A stretch of DNA of 64,000 nt from Roseiarcus sp963823165 (GCA_963823165.1 CAWGKV010000034.1:273675-337674), one strand, 5' to 3'. Shown: positions 1 to 10,135, counted from the first letter of the stretch. Made by a program: numbers and translations. Notes: generated by a model not told the origin, from the letters alone.

Positions 1-106
1 GAAACGCGAGCCCGGCGGCCTGGCCGACCTTCATCGCGACTTCCGCCGTGATTTTGGCGTTGGCCCGGCCGCGGATGCCGTCCGTGCCGAAATATTTGCG
101 CCCCAT
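1..106 (-). CDS. glmM: Phosphoglucosamine mutase, N-terminal fragment (runs off window)
   Basis: The reverse strand from 106 reads MGRKYFGTDGIRGRAN and stays open to base 1. This is the signature start of GlmM, which converts glucosamine-6-phosphate to glucosamine-1-phosphate for UDP-GlcNAc, peptidoglycan and LPS synthesis in the cytoplasm. Only about 35 residues are inside the window, so the phosphoserine loop and metal site cannot be checked. A good Shine-Dalgarno (GGAGG) lies about nine bases before the ATG. The gene diverges from pgm across about 200 bp, so two phosphohexomutases of related fold lie head to head. Confidence 0.88.
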   Translation of the reverse strand, partial: MGRKYFGTDGIRGRANAKITAEVAMKVGQAAGLAF

Positions 107-309
107 CTGGCGAGCCCTCCTCTTCGGAACCCCGCGAATCCATCAACTCCGCTTTTAATAACGCATGATGGGCCGAAACGCTTTCACAAATGTTTGCATG
201 GTGTTCATCTGGCTCGGCCCGCTGATCCGCCGTTGCCGCCGGCCGGTCTCGCGCCTAGACTGCGATCGCGGCCGTCTCTCCTGGCGCGCGAGATGGCGGA
301 GAACGCCAA

Positions 310-1938
310 ATGATCCGTTCCGTCGCTACGAAACCCTTCCCCGACCAGAAGCCTGGCACCTCGGGCCTGCGCAAGAAGGTTCGGGTCTTTCAGGGGCCCG
401 GGTATCTGGAGAACTTCATCCAGTCGATTTTCAATTCGCTCGAAGACTATCGCGGCAAGACGCTGGTGGTCGGCGGGGACGGGCGCTACTTCAACCGCGA
501 GGCGATCCAGATCGTCGCCAAGATGGCCGCGGCCAACGGCTTCGGCCGCATCGTGATCGGCAGGGGCGGAATCCTGTCGACCCCCGCCGTTTCGGCGCTC
601 ATTCGCCACCTCGGCGCCTACGGCGGAATCATCCTCTCGGCGAGCCACAACCCGGGCGGACCGGATGGCGACTTCGGCGTCAAATACAACATCGGCGCGG
701 GCGGCCCGGCGCCGGAGCACGTCACCGACGCGATCTTCGCCCGCAGCAAGGAGATCGAAACCTACCGCATTTCGGACGCGCCGGATGTCGACATCGACCG
801 CCTCGGCGAAGTCAGGCTCGAAGATGCGGCGGTCGAGATCGTCGATCCGGTGGCGCAATATGCGTCCCTGATGAAGACGCTGTTCGACTTCGACGCCATC
901 CGCGCCCTCTTCGCCGCCGGATTCCGGATCCGCTTCGACGGCATGCATGCGGTCACCGGCCCCTACGCGCACGCCATCTTCGAGGACGAACTCGGGGCGG
1001 CGAAAGGCTCGGTCGTCAACGGAACGCCGCTGCCCGATTTCGGCGGCCACCATCCCGATCCCAACCTGACTTACGCCCACGACCTCTACGAACTGATGAT
1101 GTCGCCCGAGGCGCCCGATTTCGGCGCTGCCTCCGACGGCGACGGCGACCGCAACCTGGTCATCGGGCGGGGCCTCTACGTGACGCCGTCGGATTCGCTG
1201 GCGATCCTCGCCGCCAACGCGTCGCTCGCCCCGGGCTACGCCAACGGGCTCGCCGGGGTCGCGCGGTCGATGCCGACCAGCGCCGCCGCCGACCGGGTCG
1301 CGGCCCATCTCGGCATCGAGGCCTACGAGACTCCCACCGGCTGGAAGTTCTTCGGCAACCTGCTCGACGCCGGCCTCGCTACGCTCTGCGGCGAAGAGAG
1401 TTTCGGCACGGGCTCGAACCACATTCGCGAGAAGGACGGCGTGTGGGCGGTGCTATTCTGGCTCAACATCCTCGCAAGGCGCCGCATGTCGGTCCTCGAC
1501 CTCGTCCGCGGGCACTGGGCGACCTACGGGCGCAATTACTATACCCGCCACGACTACGACGAGATCGAGCTCGCGGCCGCGCAGGGCCTGATGACGGCGC
1601 TCGGCGACGCGACAAAAGCCTTGCCGGGGAGGACGTTCGGCGCGCTCAAGGTCGAGGCGGCGGACGATTTCGAATACCATGACCCGGTCGATGGGTCGCA
1701 CTCGGATCATCAGGGCATAAGGGTGATGTTCGAAGGCGGCTCGCGCATCGTCTACCGGCTCTCGGGCACCGGCACCGTCGGGGCGACGCTGCGCGTCTAC
1801 ATCGAGCGCTACGAGCCGCCGAACGGCGATCTGGCGCAGGACACCCAGACCGCGCTCGCCGACCTCATCGCGCTGTCGCGCGACCTTGCCGGAATCGAGG
1901 CGCGCACCGGGCGGAAGGCGCCGAGCGTCATCACCTGA
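310..1938 (+). CDS. pgm: Alpha-D-glucose phosphate-specific phosphoglucomutase
   Basis: Interconverts glucose-1-phosphate and glucose-6-phosphate in the cytoplasm, feeding glycogen and UDP/ADP-glucose synthesis. The 542-residue product has normal family length. The phosphoserine loop SASHNPGG has its catalytic serine near residue 112, the metal-binding loop DGDGDRN lies at 276-282, and the sugar-binding loop GEESFGTGSNH is at about residue 360. A C-terminal phosphate-binding segment (RLSGTGTVGATLR) is present. The ATG at 310 was chosen because MIRSVATKPFPDQKPGTSGLR matches the usual start of the family up to the conserved PGTSGLR. No defect is seen. The long opposite-strand readings here are shadows. 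Confidence 0.96.
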   Translation: MIRSVATKPFPDQKPGTSGLRKKVRVFQGPGYLENFIQSIFNSLEDYRGKTLVVGGDGRYFNREAIQIVAKMAAANGFGRIVIGRGGILSTPAVSALIRHLGAYGGIILSASHNPGGPDGDFGVKYNIGAGGPAPEHVTDAIFARSKEIETYRISDAPDVDIDRLGEVRLEDAAVEIVDPVAQYASLMKTLFDFDAIRALFAAGFRIRFDGMHAVTGPYAHAIFEDELGAAKGSVVNGTPLPDFGGHHPDPNLTYAHDLYELMMSPEAPDFGAASDGDGDRNLVIGRGLYVTPSDSLAILAANASLAPGYANGLAGVARSMPTSAAADRVAAHLGIEAYETPTGWKFFGNLLDAGLATLCGEESFGTGSNHIREKDGVWAVLFWLNILARRRMSVLDLVRGHWATYGRNYYTRHDYDEIELAAAQGLMTALGDATKALPGRTFGALKVEAADDFEYHDPVDGSHSDHQGIRVMFEGGSRIVYRLSGTGTVGATLRVYIERYEPPNGDLAQDTQTALADLIALSRDLAGIEARTGRKAPSVIT

Positions 1939-1951
1939 GGGCTCGAACTCC

Positions 1952-2167
1952 CTATCCCATCTCGCTCTCGCGTTTCATCGAGGCGGCGGGGCTGGCGTAG
2001 GCCTCTTGGCGATCGACGCTCCAGTAGCGCAATTCCTCGAGCGGAATCGGCTCGCCCGTGACAGCGCAGCGCACGTAAGCGCCCGGGCGCACGATCCGGA
2101 AATCGCCGTCGAGAAACTCGATTTTGGCCTCGACCGCGTCCGCCGGTCTACGGTCCATTTTGTTCAT
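1952..2167 (-). CDS. DUF2093 domain protein
   Basis: A 71-residue protein starting MNKMDRRPADAVEAKIEF and containing YVRCAVTGEPIPLEELRYWS followed by RQEAY, the hallmark of the DUF2093 family of small alphaproteobacterial proteins. The function is unknown. The two-strand plus CAVTG core resembles a small zinc-ribbon-like fold, but only one cysteine is present, so metal binding is not supported. The frame can be opened further upstream, but the ATG at 2167 has an AGGA Shine-Dalgarno and fits the family length. It is convergent with pgm, whose stop is only 13 bases away. Confidence 0.82.
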   Translation of the reverse strand: MNKMDRRPADAVEAKIEFLDGDFRIVRPGAYVRCAVTGEPIPLEELRYWSVDRQEAYASPAASMKRESEMG

Positions 2168-2382
2168 GAGCTGATGTCCTGATTTTGCCGTTCTATGCCA
2201 TGGGGGGCTCTCCGAGGGAACACCCAGATCAAGCGGATTGCAAAGCGGATGACGATGCGCGCTGGACAAAGCGGCCCGTGACTGGTAATGCTTGGCCAAC
2301 TGGCGCGCCTCCGTTGCGGAAGCGCGCCTTTTCGCGCCATCTCGGATTTGTCGAGGCCCAGCCTCATAACACAGGATAGCTC

Positions 2383-2634
2383 GTGCAAGTACTCGTTCGC
2401 GACAACAACGTCGATCAGGCCCTCAAGGCGCTCAAGAAGAAGATGCAGCGCGAGGGGATTTTCCGCGAGATGAAGCTGCGCGGCCATTACGAAAAGCCTT
2501 CGGAGAAGAGGGCGCGGGAGAAGGCGGAAGCCGTCCGGCGGGCGCGCAAGCTCGCCCGCAAGAAGCTGCAGCGCGAGGGCCTGTTGCCGGTCAAGGCCAA
2601 GCCTCAGCCGGGCCCGCAGCGTTCGGCCAGCTGA
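2383..2634 (+). CDS. rpsU: 30S ribosomal protein bS21
   Basis: An 83-residue basic protein beginning (GTG) VQVLVRDNNVDQALKALKKK, with the usual REMKLRGHYEKPSEKR block and a Lys/Arg/Ala-rich helical tail. It is bS21 of the small ribosomal subunit, which helps base pairing at the anti-Shine-Dalgarno end of 16S rRNA. The length and extended C-terminus are typical of Alphaproteobacteria. The GTG start at 2383 follows an AGGA at proper spacing, and no ATG precedes the conserved start. A GC-rich hairpin with a T-run follows about 60 bases downstream, so it is probably monocistronic. Confidence 0.95.
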   Translation: MQVLVRDNNVDQALKALKKKMQREGIFREMKLRGHYEKPSEKRAREKAEAVRRARKLARKKLQREGLLPVKAKPQPGPQRSAS

Positions 2635-2692
2635 TTTTTTAGGCGGGCGTGCGTTGCGCGATTTGGTCGTCGAGGCTTTGTGACCGTTTGCA

Positions 2693-2716
2693 CCCCCGCC
2701 GCCGCGGCGGGGTTTT
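2693..2716 (+). terminator. Rho-independent terminator after rpsU
   Basis: An 8-bp stem CCCCGCCG/CGGCGGGG with a 3-base loop (CCG) is followed directly by TTTT. It lies between rpsU and the TPR lipoprotein gene and is oriented to end rpsU transcription. Confidence 0.75.
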
Positions 2717-2787
2717 GTATTTGAGCTTGCGCCTTCTCATCTGAGGCGCTCGTCCCGGCGGGGACCGCGGCTTAGAATCCGCGAAGG

Positions 2788-3636
2788 GTGAAGAGCATGG
2801 TCAGGCTTGGAAGGGCGTCAGGCCGGGCGGCAGCAGCGCTGGCGCTGGCGCTGGCGCTTGGCGGGTGCGAGACGATGGGCGTTCCGTCCGGACGCGTGGC
2901 GGAAGTCGAGACGGACAAGAACGCCCAGGCCTCCAACGCCGGAAACATCGCCTCGCTGACCGAGGTGATCGAGCGGAACCCGCGGGACGCGGCCGCCTAC
3001 AACACGCGCGGCGTCGTCTACGCCAAGCTCGGCAACTACTCGAACGCGATCGACGACTTCTCGCACGCAATCGATCTCGATCCGCATTTTGCCGGGGCCT
3101 ACACCAACCGCGCCCTCGCCTATCGCCAGCAGAAGAAAGACGACCTGGCCTTGCAGGATTTCAATCAGGCGATCGCGGTCAACCCGAACGACGCGGCCGC
3201 TTATCTCGGCCGCGGCAACCTCTACCGTTCGCAGAACAATTTTGACAGCGCGCTCGCCGACCTCAACCAGGCGATCCGGCTGAACCCCGAAGGCGCGCAG
3301 GCCTATCACGCGCGCGGGCTTATCTATCAGCGCCAGGGCAACGACGTTCAGGCGATCACCGATTTCAACAACGCGATCGACCGCAATCCCTTCGCTGGCG
3401 AACCGTATCAGGCGCGCGGCCAGAGCCTGATGAGGACCGGCAAGTACCAAGCGGCGATCGAGGACTTCAACGCCGCCCTGAACGTCAACGCCAACAACGC
3501 CGACGCGTGGGCGGGCTTGGGCTTCTGCTACGACAAGCTGAACAACAAGGCCAAGGCGATCAAGTCCTACTCGCGCGCGATTCAGGTCGATCCCGGCAAC
3601 AGCGGGGCGCGCGCGGCGCTGCAGCGGCTGGGGTAG
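2788..3636 (+). CDS. TPR-repeat lipoprotein (NlpI-like)
   Basis: A 282-residue secreted lipoprotein. A signal peptide rich in Ala and Leu ends at the lipobox LALGGC, with the acylated cysteine near residue 27. Residues 50-280 carry six or seven tandem TPR units of about 34 residues with the pattern A-x-YxxRGxxY...DF..AI.L.P. Such proteins scaffold envelope complexes; NlpI, for example, brings peptidoglycan hydrolases and proteases together. The precise partner here is unknown. Translation can begin at GTG 2788 or ATG 2797, and both keep the signal peptide. The gene stands alone between rpsU and a long noncoding stretch. Confidence 0.8.
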   Translation: MKSMVRLGRASGRAAAALALALALGGCETMGVPSGRVAEVETDKNAQASNAGNIASLTEVIERNPRDAAAYNTRGVVYAKLGNYSNAIDDFSHAIDLDPHFAGAYTNRALAYRQQKKDDLALQDFNQAIAVNPNDAAAYLGRGNLYRSQNNFDSALADLNQAIRLNPEGAQAYHARGLIYQRQGNDVQAITDFNNAIDRNPFAGEPYQARGQSLMRTGKYQAAIEDFNAALNVNANNADAWAGLGFCYDKLNNKAKAIKSYSRAIQVDPGNSGARAALQRLG

Positions 3637-4911
3637 AGGCGCCCTCGCCGCGATCGCCTTACGGCGGATCAGATGAGATCATTCCCTGCCACGCGGAAAC
3701 GATTCCCTGCTACACTTCGGTCAAGCGATAACCCGAACATCGGGCCGCAAATTATACGTAAACTTCAAGTTTATTCTCGCTCCCGTCCCAGATGTCGCCC
3801 CCGGATTGGAGGGAACTGCCCGCGGCGGCGTTCCTCACGCCTCAAGGACTGAAGGGTCCAAGCCACGGGACGTTCCGCCAAAGCCCAGGAGCACCGCAGC
3901 AAAGCCGGGGATAGCCGAATCCAAGCAAAAGTCTTCCAGGAATCGGCTGTTCTCAAGGGGTTACGCCGGAATCCAAATTCTTTTTTTCTCCCGCTTCGCG
4001 CTGACCGCCTCCGCTTGGTCCGCGGCCTGCCCGCCGGCCGGCAAACCCGCTTCCATGCCTGCCGACCAAAGACAACGTCGTAAAACCGTTCAGCGATTGG
4101 GCTCCTCGCTGTTCGAAGTGGGTGAAGCGGAAACGGTGGAACCAGGGAGCTGAGCGAAGATCGGTTGAGCTGGGATTTCGCTGACGCCTGCTGGGCGTGA
4201 GCGCGGAGTGGAAGAGAATGACGTCAGTTCGCGATTTGCCCAGGAACGCCGCTAACTTGAGCACATTCCGGCAAGGCGGCCAGACGACCTCCCAGGATCG
4301 AGACAGATGTCGGCGTCGTGGCCTCGCAGCCGCGCAGTCGGACGGTTTCGGCGTCATCCGTACCCACTCGAAATAGCGAGGGCCTCGGCGGCTGGTTCGA
4401 CGCCGAGCGAGGCGAAGTCAATCCTCCTCAGCGCAAGCGGGCTCAGGCGGAAAACAGCTGCCGCCACGTCCCGCCCCAGGACGGTCGAACTGCAGGTTGC
4501 TGTGAGATTCGAATCGCCTCCATGCCACCCCGGTTTCCATCCCGACGCCGTTGCGGTGTGGTCAACCCCCTTATGCCACGGGCTTGCGGAACATGTCAAG
4601 AACAAACAGGGGGTTATTTTAGAAAAGCTCGTACATGTTCGGCAAACGCGGTCACAAGACGGGGGCAGAGGCCGCGCAAGACGGAAGGGTAGTGGCGGCC
4701 TGTCGATGTAATGATGATGTGGGCATCCCGGCAACGCTTTTTCGCCTTGTCCGCCTGGAACGGTGCAGAACGGCTGAAAAACTCCCTGCTCCTCCCGATC
4801 GGGGACCTTCGCCCAACCTCCTGTATTTTGAGGTCTTTGCGACGCGGTTCTTGATCCTGGCGGCCGAAAAGGCGGATAAATTCCCTGCCACCAATGGGAT
4901 CTCGCTCGAGC
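3637..4911. other. Long intergenic region without a credible gene
   Basis: About 1.27 kb between the TPR lipoprotein and accC. Overlapping open frames occur on both strands, but none has a convincing start, Shine-Dalgarno or recognisable motif, and they contradict one another. The stretch contains several copies of a short TTCCCTG motif (near 3689, 3712, 4779 and 4881), also concentrated at 43626-43720. No tRNA or other RNA gene is seen. In related bacteria accC is often followed by aat, which is not here, so this may be a rearranged or decayed interval. Confidence 0.6.
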
Positions 4912-6264
<1,353 letters not shown>

Positions 6265-6279
6265 CGAGGCCAACCCGGA

Positions 6280-6777
6280 TTACTCTATCACCATAAGCGG
6301 CTGGCCGTATTCGACCGGGGCGCCGTCTTCGACGAGGACGCTCGCCACCCTTCCCGCCCGCGGCGCGACGATGTCGTTGAAAGTCTTCATCGCTTCGACG
6401 AGCAGAAGCTTGTCGCCGGCCTTCACCAGCGCGCCGACTTCGACAAACGGCTTGGACTCCGGGTTCGGCCGCAGATAAGCCGTTCCCACCATAGGCGACC
6501 TCACCGCTCCCGCCAATTCGTCCGCCGCCGGCGGCGGAGCGGGGGCGGAGGCCTCCGGCGCGGGAGGGGCGATCGCCGGCGCCTGCGCCGGGGTGGGGAA
6601 AATCTGGCTCCCGGGGGCGGCTCGTTCGCGGGCCACCCGCACGTGCATTTCCCCGAGATCGATTTCGACCTCGGTCAGATCGTATTTGGCGATCACCTTG
6701 GCGAGCTGGTCGATCGCGACGACATCGACAAGACGCTGAGCAGACTCCTCGGATCGCGGGCCGGACGGCTTCTTCAT
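6280..6777 (-). CDS. accB: Acetyl-CoA carboxylase biotin carboxyl carrier protein
   Basis: Carries biotin between biotin carboxylase and the carboxyltransferase of acetyl-CoA carboxylase. It has 165 residues: an N-terminal helical region that binds AccC (1-55), an Ala/Pro-rich linker (60-90), and a C-terminal biotinyl domain with the site VEAMKTFN, modified lysine at about 131. The thumb region typical of AccB (VGTAYLRPNPESKPF) is present. It is the upstream gene of an accB-accC operon. An aroQ, frequent upstream of accB in Proteobacteria, is not found; a small secreted-protein gene lies there instead. Confidence 0.95.
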   Translation of the reverse strand: MKKPSGPRSEESAQRLVDVVAIDQLAKVIAKYDLTEVEIDLGEMHVRVARERAAPGSQIFPTPAQAPAIAPPAPEASAPAPPPAADELAGAVRSPMVGTAYLRPNPESKPFVEVGALVKAGDKLLLVEAMKTFNDIVAPRAGRVASVLVEDGAPVEYGQPLMVIE

Positions 6778-6986
6778 GGAGTCTTGCTCGGGCTGGGAAG
6801 TAACGAGGTCGTAGGGGTTGGGAAGTCCCTATATCCCGCTCGCCCGGGCAAATAAAGAGACGCGCACCGCGCGCTTAAAATGGGCGCCGACCTGTGACGC
6901 CGTCATGCGCGTCCGCCGACAGTCGAATTCCGAGGCGCGCCGGCGACGCTGGCACGCTCTGGACCGACGGCTCAATCCAACTGGCG

Positions 6987-7235
6987 CTACGGGGCAGGCT
7001 GGATCGACGCCCCGAGCGGCGAATAGCGCTCGTGGCGTTGACGGAAAGCGCCCGGATCGACAGCCCCGGCGCCATCCGGATCTGCTTTCCTCTGATCGTC
7101 CAGGATCGAACTGACGTGGAAACGCCAGGTCGTCGGGTCAGACTTTTGGGTTTCGCTGCCGACCGTGCTGATCGCCGCCGCATAACTCGCGCCGCCGCCG
7201 ATCGCCATGAGAGCCAGAACGAGAGACTTCCGCAT
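6987..7235 (-). CDS. Small secreted hypothetical protein
   Basis: An 82-residue protein with a clear N-terminal signal peptide (MRKSLVLALMAIGGGASYAAA, probable cleavage after SYA or YAA). The short polar mature part contains TWRFHVSSILDDQR and has no family I recognise. The start at 7235 is favoured because a very strong Shine-Dalgarno (GGAGGAGA) lies just upstream; the longer open frame to 7334 lacks one. It lies between accB and hdaA on the same strand. The function is unknown; periplasmic location is inferred from the signal peptide. Confidence 0.55.
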   Translation of the reverse strand: MRKSLVLALMAIGGGASYAAAISTVGSETQKSDPTTWRFHVSSILDDQRKADPDGAGAVDPGAFRQRHERYSPLGASIQPAP

Positions 7236-7349
7236 CGTCTCCTCCGCGTCGGCGCTTCCTGGGAACTTCAAACCCATGGCGCGGACCAGAGGCCTCGCGC
7301 CCGGCGCCGACTTTATGAAGCAAACGTTAACCACAGGTTTGTGTCTCGG

Positions 7350-8042
7350 CTATGGCGGCTCGTCGTTTGGCGCGATCTCACGCATCACTTCGCCGGCCAT
7401 CGTCCGCGTCACCCGCCTGGCTTGCGCCAGCGCTACTCGGTCGAGCGTCTCGACGAGCCGACGTGCAGCTCCGAGCGAGCGCTCCATCCTCGTTGCGATA
7501 TAGGCGATGACATGCGGCTCGACCTGCAACTGTCGGTCGCTGAACAGCTTGAACAGCACGGCTTCGGTCAGCTCGATATCGGGCATGTCGAGGCGCACGA
7601 CCGGCGCGAGTCGCAATCGCGAAAGGATGTCCGGAATTTTCAGTCCCCAGTCGTCCGGGCCCTGGCGCGCCGTCAGGAGGAGCCAGGTTTGCGTTTGCAG
7701 CGCCGCGTTGACGAGATGGAACAGGCGCTCCTCCGCGTCGCCGACCTGGTCGGCGTCCTCGATCAGCAAGGCGCGACCTTCAAGGGAAGCCTGCGCGTCG
7801 TCATTGCCCAGATTTTCGCCGTGAACAGTCGCAGCGCCGGCTGTTTTCGCCCAGAGAGCCGCAAGGTGGCTCTTGCCCGATCCCTCCGGCCCGACCAGGA
7901 GCAGCATCCGACCCGGCCAGTCCGGCCAGCGGTCGATGGCGTTCAGGGCCTCTCGGTTCGAGGCCGCTGAAAGAAAGTCCTCGCGCGCGAAGCTCGGCTG
8001 GTGCGGCCAATCGAGGATCAGCTGGCGCGGGGTCGTCGTCAT
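7350..8042 (-). CDS. hdaA: DnaA regulatory inactivator HdaA
   Basis: A 230-residue AAA+ protein related to domain III of DnaA. After the start MTTTPRQLILDWPHQPSF it has a P-loop GPEGSGKSHL near residue 52, a Walker-B-like LLIEDAD, and an arginine-rich sensor/box VII region. It lacks the DnaA DNA-binding domain. HdaA works with the DNA sliding clamp to stimulate DnaA-ATP hydrolysis after initiation. The ATG overlaps the stop of the AI-2E family gene as ATGA, so the two are translationally coupled, an order conserved in many Hyphomicrobiales. A longer upstream opening is only overlap with that gene. Confidence 0.88.
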   Translation of the reverse strand: MTTTPRQLILDWPHQPSFAREDFLSAASNREALNAIDRWPDWPGRMLLLVGPEGSGKSHLAALWAKTAGAATVHGENLGNDDAQASLEGRALLIEDADQVGDAEERLFHLVNAALQTQTWLLLTARQGPDDWGLKIPDILSRLRLAPVVRLDMPDIELTEAVLFKLFSDRQLQVEPHVIAYIATRMERSLGAARRLVETLDRVALAQARRVTRTMAGEVMREIAPNDEPP

Positions 8043-9145
8043 TGCGGGGGCGCGGCCGAGCCACGATAAAACGGGCTTGCCAGATACAAGCCGATGAGGT
8101 GGCGGGCGATTACGCCCGCGGCCGCTGCGGTCGGAACGGCGATGACGAGGCCGACGAAGCCGAACAGCTGGCCGAAGGCCAGAAGCGCGAACATCAGCCA
8201 TACGGGATGCAGGCCGATGGATCCGCCGACGAGCTTCGGCGAAATCACGTAGCCTTCGAGAAACTGCCCGCTCACCACGATCGCCAGCGCCATGAACAGC
8301 AGATTCAGATGCGGCCAACCCTGAACCAGAGCGACGGCAATCGAAAAAAGGAGAACGATGAGCGACCCGACATAGGGGATGAAGCTCAACATTCCGCCGA
8401 TAAAGCCGATCAGGAGGCCGAAATCGAGGCCGACCAGCGTCAGGCCAACTCCGTACCACAGCCCCAGGCACAGGCAGACGAGGGATTGGCCGCGAATGAA
8501 GCCGGCCAAGGCCTGATTGATCTCCCAGGCGATCGCGCGCAAGGTTTTACGATGGTCGATCGGAAGCCAGCTGTCGATTTCCGCAACCATGCGGTCCCAG
8601 TCGACCAGGATGTAGAACGCCACGACCGGCGTGATGACCAGGAGAGAGAAAAAATCGAATACCGCGGCTCCTCCCGAGACCAGCGACCTCATCGCATTGA
8701 TGAACCATTGCGCGCCACGCGCGACAAAATCGCCGATCGACTTCTGGATTTCGGCGCTGGACAGCTGTTCACCGAAACCGAGAGCCTTGATCCAGCCGCC
8801 TCCATATCTGGCGATGAGGGCGTTGCCCTCTTCGACGGCGAGGGCCTGCAGGCGCACCGCATAACTCGGCAGCCGCTGAGCGAAGGTCACGAGCTGGCTG
8901 CTGAGAATCGGCACGACAAAGATCAGGATGGCGGCGACGGCGGAGCCGAAGACCACGAGAATGACCAGCGCCGCGCCCAGCCGGTTGAGCCCGAGCTTCT
9001 CCAGCTTGCAGACGACCGGGTCGAGAAGATAGCCGAGCGCAATTCCAGCGGCGAAGGGCGTCACGGTCGAGCCCAGCACATGCAGGGCGTAGCCGACGGC
9101 GGCGAACAGGAGTCCCCAGAACAGGATTTGACGTTCGATGCTCAT
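8039..9145 (-). CDS. AI-2E family transporter (PerM/YdgG type membrane protein)
   Basis: A 368-residue inner-membrane protein with paired N-terminal helices (FWGLLFAAVGYALHVLG and the next segment), a central soluble stretch and four to five C-terminal helices. The diagnostic region GLIGFIGGMLSFIPYVGS is typical of the AI-2E/PerM family. The substrate is unknown; family members export autoinducer-2 or act as sodium/proton antiporters. The start MSIERQILFW at 9145 is preceded by an exact 14-bp duplication, so a second ATG at 9159 also reads MSIE but stops after five codons. The gene sits between a VOC-protein gene and hdaA in one operon. Confidence 0.87.
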   Translation of the reverse strand: MSIERQILFWGLLFAAVGYALHVLGSTVTPFAAGIALGYLLDPVVCKLEKLGLNRLGAALVILVVFGSAVAAILIFVVPILSSQLVTFAQRLPSYAVRLQALAVEEGNALIARYGGGWIKALGFGEQLSSAEIQKSIGDFVARGAQWFINAMRSLVSGGAAVFDFFSLLVITPVVAFYILVDWDRMVAEIDSWLPIDHRKTLRAIAWEINQALAGFIRGQSLVCLCLGLWYGVGLTLVGLDFGLLIGFIGGMLSFIPYVGSLIVLLFSIAVALVQGWPHLNLLFMALAIVVSGQFLEGYVISPKLVGGSIGLHPVWLMFALLAFGQLFGFVGLVIAVPTAAAAGVIARHLIGLYLASPFYRGSAAPPQ

Positions 9146-9159
9146 CGTTCGATGCTCAT
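9132..9159. repeat. 14-bp tandem duplication over a start codon
   Basis: The 14-mer CGTTCGATGCTCAT occurs twice back to back (9132-9145 and 9146-9159). On the reverse strand each copy reads ATGAGCATCGAACG. The outer ATG overlaps the stop of the VOC gene as ATGA, the usual coupled arrangement, but its frame closes after five codons. The inner ATG opens the transporter gene. Confidence 0.9.
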
Positions 9160-9575
9160 GGAGCCGAACTCGCCTCGTCTCGTCTGTGGGGCGGCTGCAG
9201 GAGATCCCACTTTCCGCCCCAGGGGTCGAGGAAAACCGCCACGGTTCCATAGCGCTCGCGCCGCGGCGCCTCGAGAAACCTCACCCCCCGCGCTCGCATC
9301 GCCGCATGATCTTTTTCGAAGTCGTCGGTGAGAAGGAAGTAGCCGACCCGCCCGCCGGTCTGATCGCCGACTCTGTCGCTCTGCCGCTCATCGCCTGGAA
9401 CCGCGAGAACGATCTTTGCCCCTGCCCCACCGGGGGGCGCCACGACGAGCCAGCGTTTGCCGCCGCCGAGATGAGCGTCCTCCTCGACGGTGAAGCCGAG
9501 CGCGCCCTCGAAGAAAGCCAAAGCCTGGTCGTAATCCGGGACGAGGAGAGAGATGGCCGAGAGGCTTCTTATCAT
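9156..9575 (-). CDS. VOC superfamily (glyoxalase/bleomycin resistance-like) protein
   Basis: A 139-residue protein with one complete vicinal-oxygen-chelate module: MIRSLSAISLLVPDYDQALAFF, then LGF at the first strand pair, and a C-terminal FLDPWGGKWDLLQP typical of the VOC_ShValD/glyoxalase-like group. Such proteins bind a metal and act on small oxygenated substrates; the substrate here cannot be told. It starts eight bases after the CDP-alcohol phosphotransferase gene and overlaps the downstream transporter gene, so it belongs to the same four-gene operon. Confidence 0.82.
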   Translation of the reverse strand: MIRSLSAISLLVPDYDQALAFFEGALGFTVEEDAHLGGGKRWLVVAPPGGAGAKIVLAVPGDERQSDRVGDQTGGRVGYFLLTDDFEKDHAAMRARGVRFLEAPRRERYGTVAVFLDPWGGKWDLLQPPHRRDEASSAP

Positions 9576-9583
9576 CGTCGCAT

Positions 9584-10135
9584 CTATCGGCTCATGTGAT
9601 CAAGCCATTGGGCGACATAGACGCCGCCGGAGCCGACGGTCGTCGCGGCGACGGCCCATTCGAGCGCGGTCTGCACGGGTTGCAGCCCGAGATCGTAGGC
9701 GCGAACGCCGAGCGCGAAACCGGCGAGCGCAATTTGCGCGGCGGTGTTGATCTTCGATTCCCATACGGGGCGTATCTCGACCGGCTTGTCCATCAGCCAG
9801 GAGACGATCACGGCCACGAGGATCATGACGTCGCGCGATACGACGGCAATGGCGAGCCAGGCAGGCAGCCCGGCGTAGATGGCCAGCGAAACGTAAATCG
9901 AGATCAGGAGCGCCTTGTCCGCCAGAGGGTCGAGATAGGCGCCGAGCTCGGTGCGAAGGTTGAAGTGCCTGGCGATAAATCCGTCGATCGCATCGGAGAC
10001 GCCGGCAAGCAGGAAGATCATGAACGCCGCCATGAAGCGTTGCGAGACGATCATCGAGATCGCCAGCGGGGTCATCAGCATCCTCGCCAACGTGATCAGA
10101 TTGGGAACATTGATCAGGAACTGGGAGATGTTCAT
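9584..10135 (-). CDS. CDP-alcohol phosphatidyltransferase family protein (PgsA-like)
   Basis: A 183-residue integral membrane enzyme with about five helices. It carries the complete family motif D-x2-DG-x2-AR-x8-G-x3-D-x3-D as DAIDGFIAR...GAYLDPLADK, near residues 47-73. It transfers a phosphatidyl group from a CDP-linked lipid to an alcohol. The length and N-terminus (MNISQFLINVPNLITLARML) resemble PgsA-like paralogues found in this operon in Rhizobiales rather than the main phosphatidylglycerophosphate synthase, so the acceptor is uncertain. It is the first gene of the pgsA-like/VOC/AI-2E/hdaA operon and diverges from purM across about 217 bp. Confidence 0.85.
   Translation of the reverse strand: MNISQFLINVPNLITLARMLMTPLAISMIVSQRFMAAFMIFLLAGVSDAIDGFIARHFNLRTELGAYLDPLADKALLISIYVSLAIYAGLPAWLAIAVVSRDVMILVAVIVSWLMDKPVEIRPVWESKINTAAQIALAGFALGVRAYDLGLQPVQTALEWAVAATTVGSGGVYVAQWLDHMSR

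Noticed and set aside
165..1682. A 505-codon forward open frame overlapping pgm
   Set aside because: Arg/Pro-rich translation typical of an out-of-frame reading of a GC-rich gene; pgm fully explains the region.
4570..4620. Inverted repeat AACCCCC ... GGGGGTT as a possible terminator
   Set aside because: Seven-base arms with a loop of about 40 bases; too weak, and no gene ends there.
3806..4734. Several overlapping open frames of 115-136 codons on both strands
   Set aside because: Mutually incompatible, no ribosome-binding sites, Arg/Pro/Ser-rich chance translations.
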